Source of the DNA: Ignelater luminosus
Lineage: Eukaryota; Arthropoda; Insecta; Coleoptera; Elateridae
Reading direction: 5' to 3'
Assembly (NCBI GenBank): GCA_011009095.1
Contig: VTPC01000911.1
Span: 112,330-176,329 of the forward strand
Length of the DNA stretch: 64,000 nt
Position numbers and translations under genes: made by a program. Position 1 is the stretch's first letter. Each line of letters opens with the position of its first letter. The notes under the pieces were generated by a model, which saw nothing but the letters and a program-made list of their open reading frames with translations, ran no database searches and had not been told where the DNA came from. Below, piece after piece: positions 28,070-38,880 of the stretch.

Positions 28070-28075
28070 AATAAA
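28070..28075 (+). terminator. Possible poly-A signal AATAAA
   Basis: Canonical hexamer on the plus strand downstream of the candidate exon ending at 27801. In AT-rich DNA this hexamer is frequent, so support comes only from its position. Confidence 0.2.
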
Positions 28076-28657
28076 ACGACGAGGGTTGAAACTTTCAACT
28101 AATTATCTTTATGCTAGAGCTAATCAAGCGTATTTGTTTCTGTTAGTCCAATGCTGGTTAGCACTCTAAATCGCATGACAGACAATATGCAACAACCCGA
28201 AATATCTAAAGGGCTTTTCAATTGTATTTTAAAAATTTTAGAAACGAAATGCAGCAGCGTTTTGATTTTAAAAACATTTCCGATCTGTCTAACTGCATAG
28301 GAGATGATCGCAACCTGTGTTGAAATTATATCAACTCGCTAAAAGAATTTACTAAAGCGTACAGATTGTTTATACACACAAATTAGCAAAATCTAAGACT
28401 ACCATGACCATGACGTGGAAAGATAATAACTCCATACAAATCCAAACAAGTCAACATCTGCATACGTCAGACTATGAAAGAACTTTTGCCTAAAAATCCA
28501 AATGTGCGTTTGTCATTTTCTGAGATCACACCAGCAGATTGAGGATGGTTTCTCATAGAAATTTCGTAAATTTAAATTCGTGTTCATATATAAGGTGTTT
28601 CAGGACGAATAGCCAATACTACGAGAGATAATAGAACACCAAAAATATATTTTGTCA

Positions 28658-28857
28658 GATAGTATCGGAAAACGCTTAGTTTGTGTGCTAAAGTTTTACT
28701 GGGAATTCCTTGTTTTTCTAATTTCTTAAAGAGCATGAGCGACGAGATACCTAATATATTGCCTGTTGTTGTAACCTTATCAGAGGTGATAATTTTGGAA
28801 GAATGCATTCTTCAATACCTGTATCTCTTAACACTAAGCGTTTTCCGATATAACCTT
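28658..28857. repeat. Imperfect inverted repeat
   Basis: The sequence TATCGGAAAACGCTTAGT near 28664 recurs inverted as ACTAAGCGTTTTCCGATA near 28836. Just to the left, near 28590, lies AAGGTGTTTCAGGACGAATAG, which resembles the start of the TATACAGGGTGT elements. It is probably another worn foldback element whose right end I could not place. Confidence 0.5.
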
Positions 28858-29044
28858 GTAGACGAAGAATTCTTACTTTTTGATGTTCTGTCCTGTCCCA
28901 AAGTATGTATTTCTCTTTCTACTAGAAGCACTCAACATATTAAAACAGGCTTGAAATTCTCATTATTTCTTTCATTCTTAAAAATGAAAATTATCAAGTT
29001 TCTTTTTGATCGAGTTCTAATGAAATTTTGTTTAGTCTTGGTTG

Positions 29045-29785
29045 TATACAGTGTGTTCACATTTCGATGCTCACTATTGGGATCTCGGAAATTGTAAGAG
29101 ATACGAAGTCGGTTAAATCAGAAAAGATTTGGCTATTTTGTAGATCAGTTTACTTATGCTTTTGTTTTTCAAAAAAGTTCGCGGCTTACTAGATATTTGC
29201 TAAACACGAAATTATCTTATTTTTTTAGTGAAATATCTCAGGAACGAGCAAAGATAGAAAAGAACAGCAAAGGGGGTGTTTTAGAGAATTATTCTGAAAC
29301 ACAAAAAAGTGAAAATCGTTTTTCATCATAGTGTGCCGTGACATCTAACATACAAAGTCGTGAAGTTTTATCAAAGGAATTTATTTGTCATGCAAAAATT
29401 GCTAAAACAAAATAAATACGCTTTTTGGGGCATTACCTGCTTATTTGATGCTATCTGTGAATTCTCAGTAAAGTATCTTAAAAGCCTCTTTTGTTTTGTT
29501 TTAGCAATTGTTACATAACAAGTGTAATTTATCTGACAAAAATCAATGATCTTCATATCTTTAAAGCCATGGCACACTAAGTGGGAAATGCTTTTTATTT
29601 AAAAAAAAAATAAGATAATTTTGTTGTTAGCAAATATTTAGTAAGCGGTGAACTTTTTTGAAAAAACAAAACCATAAGTAAACTGATCTCCAAAATAGTC
29701 AAATCTTTTTTAATTTAACCGACTTCGTATCTTTTACAATTTTCGAGATCACAATAGTGAGCATTGAAATGTAGACACACTGTAT
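29045..29785. mobile_element. Foldback element, TATACAGTGTGT family, long inverted arms
   Basis: The left arm (about 29045-29235) and the right arm (about 29595-29785) are inverted copies of each other by eye with modest mismatch. Matching landmarks are the tips CAGTGTGT/ACACACTG, CGAAGTCGGTTAAAT/ATTTAACCGACTTCG, CAGTTTACTTATG/CATAAGTAAACTG and AAATTATCTTATTTTTTT with its complement. The loop of about 360 bases also has short inverted segments around AGCAATTTTTGC. No transposase is encoded. The tips are shared with 5893 and 32457, so this may be the foldback version of that family. Confidence 0.85.
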
Positions 29786-31021
29786 GTATTTCCAATTTTT
29801 AACTAAAGCAATCTAGGCTAATTAAAACAATTTAGTCATGGTTACGTTTACCAAAAAAATATCTACAGGGTGTCTCGCTTAAGCCGAATTCTTTCGTAAT
29901 TTATAAAGTTTTCTGTTTAGCGAACCCCAAGTTGTAGCTTTGAAGAATTAACTTTTTCTCAATTATGCGAATCTTACTAGCACAACGAGACGTTGTCAAG
30001 TCTTATGATACTTCGAAAACGTGTCTCGAAATCCAGCAGAACAAAAAACGTCGGCTTATATTTTTCAAAACGAATCGGGTATGCGAAGTCGAAAATTTTT
30101 TTTTGAGATCTTTTAAATTGATGAGAAAACAATAAAAATTCCAGAGAACACGTTCTCTAACGAGACCAAGACAGTTTTCTTACACCATGGTTTGACAGAG
30201 CATTGAAAGACATGAGTGAGTTTTCTAGCGAACAAGCTCCAAAATCTGATGTGGTTATGTCAAAGAATGCTTTGTAATTGTGGAAAATATTTTGAAATTT
30301 GTCACACTTGGTGCTCTGTTCTCTATGCTTGCTCAATGTGGCATTCCTAACTCTTAATGATTTAATCTTGACTTTTTTTCACTGTTAGAGTGATTGATTT
30401 ATAAAGGCTTTACCAAAAACGTAGACGCGAGTCGAAATTATACGAGTTAGAGTTAACAAAAATTAAAATAAAGTTCGGTCTTCTCTGTAGCTGTAATATT
30501 TGGGCTTTGATCCCTCTAAAGCAATTGAACATGAATTCTGCAAGGCTTTTTCACCGATTGGCATCATTTAGATTATACAGAAGGATCATAGAATGACTTT
30601 AAAACGAAAATTATCAAATTTAATCACGATAAGAGTTTCTTTTGGTTTGCGCTCCTGTAGCAACTGAAGTTTTAATGGTACATTTTAGTATTGCAGATCC
30701 TCTACAACGGCTACTATGATTTCGTCGAATTGTTTGCACAATTTAGAGACTCGATCAAGTTGTGGAACTCCTTTTGAATAATTTTTTTCGTGAGGCAGTT
30801 CTATACGTATTCCATTTACTTATTAAGTAAGCAACATCATTTAAAAAATGTATCTGGCCAAAGACTTCTTACTGGGAGAAATAAAAAATTTATTGCATTC
30901 CACCGCACCATTTATTCACTTGTTTATACAATATTCCTATTTGTTTTGCAAATTTAAAGGTTTTATACCCAAAATATATTTTTGTTGATAGTAGTTTAAA
31001 GTAATTTACATAAAATACTTT
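29786..31021. other. Non-coding stretch with one MITE-like end
   Basis: At 29863 begins CTACAGGGTGTCTCGCTTAA, which looks like the start of another member of the ACAGGGTGT group. A matching inverted end was not found downstream. No coding region was recognised. Confidence 0.45.
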
Positions 31022-31027
31022 TTATTA
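31022..31027 (-). terminator. Possible poly-A signal AATAAA, minus strand
   Basis: TTTATT on the plus strand is AATAAA on the minus strand, about 190 bases past the stop codon of the candidate exon at 31217-31387. It is weak evidence by itself. Confidence 0.25.
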
Positions 31028-31216
31028 CCTTTGGCGATGGATAAGCAAACAAACGTATATTTCTGTATCAGATCTAACAAGGTATAAAATATTTTTCCTT
31101 GTGCAAATTAGATTTTGTAATGTAAAATTTAGTTACAAAAGGTTATTAAATTTATAATTATTTGGTTGGAAATTAATTGCTATGTCACTTGCACAACAAA
31201 ATTACTAATTTAATAG

Positions 31217-31387
31217 TCATCTGTTTAATCGTTTCTTAATTATTTTGCCGGTTCGCGAATTTGGCGTGTTGCTTTGCGTTGTTCGTTCGGCCAGGGTGGG
31301 GGTGTTGTAGGCGCGCTCAAAATTGGCGGTGACTGCTTGCTGTTGAACTTTATAAAACTTTTGCACAGCTTCAAGGCTGTTTAACCA
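31217..31387 (-). CDS. Possible terminal exon, 56 codons, unknown host protein
   Basis: On the minus strand the sequence CTTGTTATTACAG ends at 31388 and looks like a splice acceptor. It is followed in phase 0 by 56 codons and a TGA at 31217-31219. The translation starts WLNSLEAVQKFYKVQQQAV and ends with a basic tail (KIIKKRLNR). Codon usage in the middle is strikingly G/C-ending (runs such as GTC ACC GCC, CGC GCC TAC AAC ACC), unlike neighbouring chance frames. This argues for real coding sequence. The frame stays open for about 12 codons upstream of the proposed acceptor, so the exon could begin a little earlier. The N-terminal part looks amphipathic and Gln-rich. I do not recognise the protein; the remaining exons would lie at higher coordinates. 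Confidence 0.38.
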   Translation of the reverse strand, partial: WLNSLEAVQKFYKVQQQAVTANFERAYNTPTLAERTTQSNTPNSRTGKIIKKRLNR

Positions 31388-32456
31388 CTGTAATAACAAG
31401 GCGCTGCCTTTTAATGTTGAAAATTATTGCAGTACTTTGCTAAATGCACTTACACGGAGCTTTATTACTTATTAGCACTGCACAAGTAATTCATTCTTCT
31501 TTTTTTTGCAAGTGCATTTTATTCTTCTTTTTGTAGATTTTAATGACAAACCAAGAAAAAAGCCTCTTCGTAATATTTATAGCATATTGAAAAAGTAGCT
31601 GTAATTAATGAGATTCCGGATATCGATTTGCCCACGAGCAACGACTTTCTAGTTTCTATTATTATAAAAACTACACTTCCGAAAGAAGTTTTTCTATCTT
31701 GTCGTCAAGGTAATAACGCAGTACCTCATTTTGAATTTGATTTTTTTTTCGTTGCATATTACTAGAATAATGATTTGTTGGGTTGCTGATTTTATTGGTT
31801 GTTGCCTTCCTAGTTTTTGTTACTAAAGTTTTATACTGTCCTTTTATGATAGCTGATGATGAATAGTTTAGAACGAGATGGAATAATTGTTAAAACTAGA
31901 AATAATGACTTAGTTGTTTTCTGCTTCTCACAACCAGAATTTTTTGCTGGATTCATATTTGTTTTTGTATGTAAATACTAGGAACCCATAAAACTCAATT
32001 CTAATTGATGAAAATTTCTAATACTAACAATATAATATTGAAAAAACACAAACGGTTTAATTAATTCTTTTGGGATATTTATTTATTATTCGTGCAAACA
32101 TACCTTTTTGCAGTTAAACAAACAATGGAAGGGAAAACCTCATACCCGTATCGTTTCTTGAAAAATATTTGCTATTACTACAGTAGAAAAGCTCATAAAA
32201 TGAATTACGTTATATGGCGCATTATAAGATAAAATATTGCGCAATTAAAGTTAGGAATTAAGAAATTAAAATTAAGCTCTCATTATATCATACCTTAAAA
32301 GTTACTGACGTTAAAATAGTGAGGATAATGTTCTTTCAAGGCGATTTTGAATTAATTATCTTGGGTGCTTTTTATTTCGAGAAAAACTTATCAAGTTTAA
32401 CATATTACGTCGGTTACATCTTACTGTCTTTCAAACTGTTTATTTCTAAGCTTTTG
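31388..32456. other. AT-rich non-coding stretch
   Basis: No frame of note and no recognised repeat. If the exon on its left is real, this would be its upstream intron. Confidence 0.5.
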
Positions 32457-32738
32457 TATATAGTGTGTCCAAGATAAGGATGCACAGCATGGTGATCTTG
32501 GAAACGGTAAGAGATACAGGATCGGTTAAATGGGATGAAAGTTGGCTATTTATAGGACCTTTTTGTTGGTCTTTGCAAAATGTAGATATCTTGGATAGTT
32601 TCAGAGATATTTAAAAAAAGTAGATTTCTCGATTTCGTTATTAGTTTTTCTTTCCTTTATTTGAAGAGATATCAGAAAACTAAAACCACTTTTTCATTGC
32701 CACTTTTTGTTCTCTATTAAAATACGCTAACAAAATCG
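32457..32738 (+). mobile_element. MITE-like repeat, TATACAGTGTGTCC family, copy 2
   Basis: Near-identical by eye to 5893-6176 from the first to the last base of the unit, in the same orientation, with scattered substitutions and a few small indels. The flanks are unrelated. Confidence 0.78.
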
Positions 32739-34880
32739 CTTTACAACGTTTCGGTTTCTAGTAACCATCATCAACCTGATTTTTTTAAATAGGCGGAAAA
32801 ACAATTGAAAATTATTTTGATTAGCTCTTGTTGTCACGATTTTAATGATGTATATTGAAGGCATTTATTTTGTAAATCCTGTACAATACAAAAAAATCGA
32901 AACCATAGTAGGCAAAGCCTGTGTTGCCAGAAGTCCAAAACACTGACAAGAATAAGAGAGTCAATAGAAAAGGCAGAGACTCAGATAGATTATTGTCACT
33001 GTCACTTATTGAAACATTTTTGGCATGCATGGTATTCAAATTTTTAGTTAACAAAATAGGCTTACTGATGATACCTGTTGCTGTTGGATGAAATAAATGA
33101 AAGAAGGCATAGATTAGTAGATAGATATTTAAAATTACAATTATAATGATGCCTGTCTTTGTGAGTTTATGTTTTGACGTTGTTGTTACCGAATGTAATG
33201 TCTAAATATATATCTAAGTAGTACGTAGAAGAATCGATTGTAGCTTCGAGAATTCAAGTATCTAGATTGAACGGTCTAATGTGTTTGAAACTTGTTCAAT
33301 ACACATTGAGCCACGCTTATGGAACTCCATGAAGTTAGTTCTTCAATTATCTACCACGCCTGATATCGCATCCACTTGACAGATCAGTGCAAGAGGAGAA
33401 AGCTACATAAAAGATAATGCATGTTTGAGAAATCTGGATCTATTCTCTCTCAAATCACAGTAGCAGATACGGATATTTATTTTTTTTAAAGAAAGAGAGA
33501 TAGCGATAGGTGTTTTTCAATCACTCTGTATAATAAAGTTGAAACTTCACTGATGGTTTTCTACTAAACAACACAGATTGTCGGCTCGGATAGTGTGCCG
33601 ATAACGACATCGAGTCGACGTGAGTTCAAGCCTGAAATCAATTTCATGGGGCCGAATAGTTAGCACTAGATTTAAAAAGAAAAGAGAGCAAAGACGAAAG
33701 TTACTTTTGTAAAATGTGATATACCAGAAGTCTCGTTTATTAATACCACTATGAGTCATAAAGTTTGATAAGTCATGGCGAAATGATTACATAGATCTAA
33801 ACCTTGATGTCTATATTGTTGTACAGTGTTTATAAATGTTTCTGGGTTCAGTTGGCTATGGAATCTAATTTTGATGTACCGTCTTGTTTTATTTCAACAA
33901 CTAATACGTATTTGTTTTCTGTTATTTGTCAATTGCAAATGTCATTGTCCTGCATTTAGTTAATCTTGTGCTGAAATTTTATTGTCCCACAGTTTTTCTC
34001 TCAAACTGCTCTTATTGTACAAAAAAGTCTTTTTCAAGACTTAAGTTGTAGGTTTATTAACAACTAATTTTAACTTATTAATTTTTAAAAAACATAAGAT
34101 TAGGCAACCATCAAAACAATAATGCAATGCGTGTAACGTGACAAACATTCTAATACATATGCTGTTTTTCAAAAGACGGCAAATACAGCCGCAAACAAGT
34201 ATGATTTCTCAGCCCACTAGACCCAGAAACATCTATAAACACTTTGTAGTTACCAACGAACAAGAAGTGAAAAAATAATATAATGCAGGTCGTGCGTTAT
34301 GTCATGCCAAGAATACTACTAATAGATGTTTGTTACGTCACTGTCACGATCATTTCTACTTTAAAGGCAAAGGAGTTCTCACGACTGACGGTGTGCGAGG
34401 ACGCTCTCTTAAATAACATGTTTGAATATTTAGATAACAATGTTATTTACTATATTTGCGTTACAAACACTTATACAGGTCGTGATACTCGTTTTTTAAT
34501 TTCAATCAACTTTCTATTCAGCCCTGGTATAATGAGAGAAAATACATTTTTTTCATTGAACAGAAATCACCTCTCACCTTCAATTCAAATTGAAGAAATA
34601 AATATGAAGGTTTTCATGCTTATTCCCCAAAAACAAAGAAACGAAATAGAGAAAAACGATACTATGAAACAATTGAAGTTTGAAATTCCATGCATTTGTG
34701 TTAGACGAATAACAAATATAGGGAATTTCTATTTTTTTTGTGAAGATCAAAGCTGATAGAATTTTCTTTAGTTATACCAGGGCAGTCGTGGAAGTTTGAA
34801 AAAATGTTAAAAAGAAATAATTGGGTTTAAATTCATCTAATGTTTAATCAACAATGAACGGGGGTGTGAAAACATCAGGA
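32739..34880. other. Non-coding stretch, no gene supported
   Basis: The longest frame is 157 codons at 34283-34756 on the plus strand, with no recognised similarity. A CACTCTGTATAATA sequence at 33523 resembles the inverted end of the TATACAG... elements, but no partner end was found. Confidence 0.45.
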
Positions 34881-35164
34881 TATACAGGGTGTACTAAATA
34901 CGCGTTTTCCCATGGAGATTTTGAAAACTATGGACAATACAATGTTGGCCCTCTAGTAATTTGTATAAATGAGGGCGATAATCTTTTTTCCTGTATTTAA
35001 GAAACGTTAACCAGTGAAAAAGTAAAAGAAAATTGAAAATCTTAAGTTCTAAAACAAACAAAAGTAACTTGCATTTCTTCTTAGATTATTAAACTATGCC
35101 CTATTTTAACTAATCTCGTAAGTAGTAATAGTTTAATAGACGCTAATGCTAAACATCCTGTATA
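34881..35164. mobile_element. MITE with TATACAGGGTGT / ACATCCTGTATA ends
   Basis: The left end TATACAGGGTGT and the right end ACATCCTGTATA are inverted over 12 bases with one mismatch, enclosing 284 bp, almost the same length as the units at 5893 and 32457. The interior differs from those copies. No coding capacity. The superfamily is undetermined. Confidence 0.68.
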
Positions 35165-35387
35165 GTTTGTTCAAAACTCAAAGCATCAAATTTCAAATCG
35201 GTTAATTAGAAAAAAATTCCCTAATTTAGACCAAGGCAACTATTGCGGGAAGGTTGCGTTATCTTCGCCGCATCCATGATGCTTTGTGGCATATTAACCA
35301 ATGATATAACGAATAGCCCTCATTTGCTTTTAGATTTTGCAGTAATCCACCAAATTTACGGCTGTGACTTTGAAAAAAAAGATATTT

Positions 35388-35923
35388 AGCTCTAGTTATA
35401 TAACTTTAATTTGGAAATCAATTTATTAGTTGTTTCTTCTGTTTTCTCGAAAAAATTTGCAACTTACTAGATATTTGCTAAAAACGAAGATACACTACTG
35501 ATTTTCTTCTTTTATATAAAGCCTTTATAATAATTTATTTATTAATGTCATTATCATTCTGAGTTAAGCAGCTTTTGCCGCGGTCCGAACTTGGATAGAT
35601 ATCCGCTCGAAGGGACTTTTACAGCTTGGAGATCGAATGTAGTGTTCTAGTCATGATGGCTCCACTATCTCTAGTACCTCCAGCATAGGCCTATATATAT
35701 CCACTCTGCGGCTTGGTGTGCCCGGCCATTTTGTTTTTATATTTTGGCGAGATTCTCTAAAATCTTTACTTTGTCATTTCGATCTGTTCGTCTGAGTTGT
35801 TGAAACATTGGGCTTATACAATATATAGTTGACCGCGGATAGGCAACTCTTTTGTAATGTAGTAAGCTTTGTGTCTCTTACAAAATCTCAATTGTGAGCC
35901 TCGAATTTTAGACACGCTGTATA
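35388..35923. mobile_element. Degenerate relative of the 29045 foldback element
   Basis: The stretch around 35462 (ACTTACTAGATATTTGCTAA) matches the left arm of the foldback element at 29185. The segment 35873-35923 (TGTCTCTTACAAAATCTC ... GACACGCTGTATA) matches its right tip at 29735-29785. The outer part of the left arm and much of the loop are replaced, so this is an old or recombined copy. Confidence 0.6.
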
Positions 35924-37437
35924 AGTGTCCCATTTAAGAAAATACCGTTTGGTGATATCCTTGAGAGAACAGTATGAATAGTCGAAAATAATTTTAAAAC
36001 GTGTACATGATCGACGAATGAAACTATCGTTACTAACGGTTTGATATATTGCCGTAGGAAAGTCTTAATTCTGGTAAACCCTGGATAACGTTTCTTGTAA
36101 TTGCATTGAAAATAGTGGAATTAGTACACGGAAGGAATATTTTGCATAAACACTGAAAGTTTAACGAATGCACCAAAAAAGAATAGGAAAAAGGTAGTAC
36201 ACGACGGAAACGTAGAATTACTGTCAGAAGTTGCAAAAACCTGCAGTAATTGACAAACTGGCTTGTTTGAATTCTTCTTTAGCATTAAAAGACTAAAGAG
36301 ACTTTTAAACTTGCAGCTAGATAGATTTTGGCATATTTGCAAAAAAGATTTTTGTTTTTTATTGTTTCTGTTATTCATTTGTTATAAAAATAATCTATTG
36401 CATTCGTATGGGATTAAACGAGAATACTCGAGAATCTTTATTTGATGATAATAATAATTGGTAGTGTAATACTGCGGAAACAATACCAAAAAGGTTTTCT
36501 TAATTCCCTTAATGTTGTGTTGTAACAAATTCTGCAAACTCTACTTTCAAGGAAATCGTAAATAAAACTGATCGGATTACGCCATTTTTCTAATAAATCG
36601 AAAGTTGCAAAACAATCGACAATATATTTAATAACAACTCAAACGGAACTGAAACCTCTTTTTTTAAAGAACTTAATTACAGCAACAATATTCAACAACA
36701 AATTTCATGGCTTGTTTGAAACAATAGCCATTTACACACTCTAGAGCGGTAGAAGCTCAAAAAAATCGAAGTTTCTCTAAAAGTATTTGGCATTCTAGTA
36801 TAGTAATGAAGCTTTAAATGAATTTACGGATTCATAATTTTGTACTCCTATTTGATTTTAAACAAGCACGTCTAATTATTCATACAGTTTGACAATGTGC
36901 GAGAGAAGGGATGATCATTGACTGGTAAATTATTTAACAGTTCCGTCAACAATCCCCCTAGTAACATGGATTGACACGCTTCTGAAATTTGAGCAGCACA
37001 TGAAGTGTAGAGGTTAAATTTAAAGTGACCCTGACGTGTGATCTCCCCTATCAAACAGTCATTTTTGTACACTTAGGGGTTTCTGAAAAACTTACTCAAA
37101 TAGTGCAGAAAATTAATTTCGGTGGGTTTAAAATGAAAATCGTTGAAAAAATCGTCTAGACTTGTTTTTATATACATGTTAATATGGAAAACGATTTGTT
37201 TTAGTTAAAGATTTCTTATCTCTTCATCTCTTAATTAGCACAGTGATCACATTACTTACAACTATATAAGCGTTGATGAGATTCCTACAGAACACAAATA
37301 ATACCCTACGATGACAAACTTTTAGTTAATTTTCGTTTTATTTCGTTTTTATTATACTAAAATAAAATTAAAAAGGAAAAATATGGGAGGAAAGAAAAGA
37401 CAGAACAGATTTCTTATTTTCGTTTTGGGGGTGAACA
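35924..37437. other. AT-rich non-coding stretch
   Basis: Only short overlapping frames on both strands (for example 36033-36445). Nothing recognised. Confidence 0.5.
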
Positions 37438-38880
37438 GAAAAATCGCCAGTCGACCCATATCGCCGTCTTATTAGTCACCAGTCCGCCCTCACCACAAAA
37501 ATGAAATATTCGAGAGTGCAAGATATCTCCCCGCAACGCTTCCATCGACTACCCTACCGTATGCTTATATACTTTTCCACGTTGCACTATCAAATCTGAT
37601 TTTCAGGTACAAGGATTGCTTTTTCGAACAAAGAGTATGTTGCACTTTTTACGTATCTTTCCTTTTTATTTACGTTTGTTAAAGTTTCGAGTCGACAGCA
37701 TGCACAAATGACGAAAAATCAAAAACAAGAATTTACAAGAAATTTTAAAATTTCTCATCTTCAAAGTTCCTCCGGCTATTTCAACCGAATTTGAAGGCAA
37801 AATGCAATTTTAGCATTAATCGGCCAAAAATAACGGCGCTAGAAGGGATAGAAGGAGAACGGCACCTCCTCTAGGTTTCGAGGGTCTTTTTGGAACGATG
37901 CGGAGTTTGCTTACAGAATCATGTATAGGTCACTAGAGTATATTTACTGTAAAAGATTGCCCTAGAGAGTATCCCTCAAGGGCCGTATTTGAACTTTGTT
38001 CAGTCTTTTGCGTTTTCGACCTAGAAGATGACCTTGTTGGAAATAGTACATCGAATCTTTTTGTTCCTCATTCTACGGCACCATCAAAGTGTTGCAACTA
38101 CGTTTCCCTAGAAACTCGAATAACTACCCCAAAAAGGTCCAAAAGAAGAGAAATTACACTGTTTCGTTCTAATTGGCCTCAAAGACGGGAAAACATCACT
38201 GGTAGCCAGCTAGACTTATTGCCCTGATGATATGCATACTCTTTAGCTTAAAAAAAGCCCCAGCTGGATCGGATTATAATTAACAGAGTTACAAATTTTT
38301 CTAAGTGGGCATTTCGGCGTGCCATGGAGAAAAGTGCGAACTTGATCGAATGGAGTTCGGTTTTTTAGAATATTATGCTGATCAGACTATCCGGACGGTT
38401 CTGGTGGGATTGCGAAATTCTTTCGGAATTTCTTGGTATTTCGCCGGACTTTCTCTTCTATCCCGCCATAGCACTGCGTCGATCGGCGAAAACTAGACTC
38501 CTGTAGGCCTTATTGTTTCAGAGCTAGAAGCCCTCCTAAGTTCGACTTGTCGCACCCTCTAGCTGCCAAATCGTAAGAAGTACAAAATCGGCTCGAGCGG
38601 CTTCAGATGAAAGTGAAGACACTCAATTGAATGTATACAACGCCGCCTCTGATCCCAGATCGCTAGGCCTACCCATAAAATCCCAATTGACTGCCCATTT
38701 TCGCCACTAGGTGTCACCGGCGGTCTTCCCGGTCTCGAGTTATTTTAGTTTTTCGTTTTCAGAAAGTGCAAAATTTTAAAATTTGCCCTCCTTACTCTCC
38801 TTCTATTGGGTGATTAATGTAAAGCCGCGAGGAGTCTACTTGCCTCGGGCTGGTCTTTGACTGGACTGATTTTCGTCCAA
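37438..38880 (+). repeat. Unclassified dispersed repeat, copy 2 (longer copy)
   Basis: Bases 37438-38225 are the inverted counterpart of 1-747. Beyond 38225 the element appears to continue as a distinctly G/C-richer block to about 38880, judged by composition only because copy 1 is cut by the window. A 63-codon frame at 38305-38496 is open but unrecognised. No transposase, reverse transcriptase or clear terminal repeat is seen. Short GAGTAAGTAAGTGAGTAAAT-like repeats follow at about 38919 and may mark the end. Confidence 0.72.
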
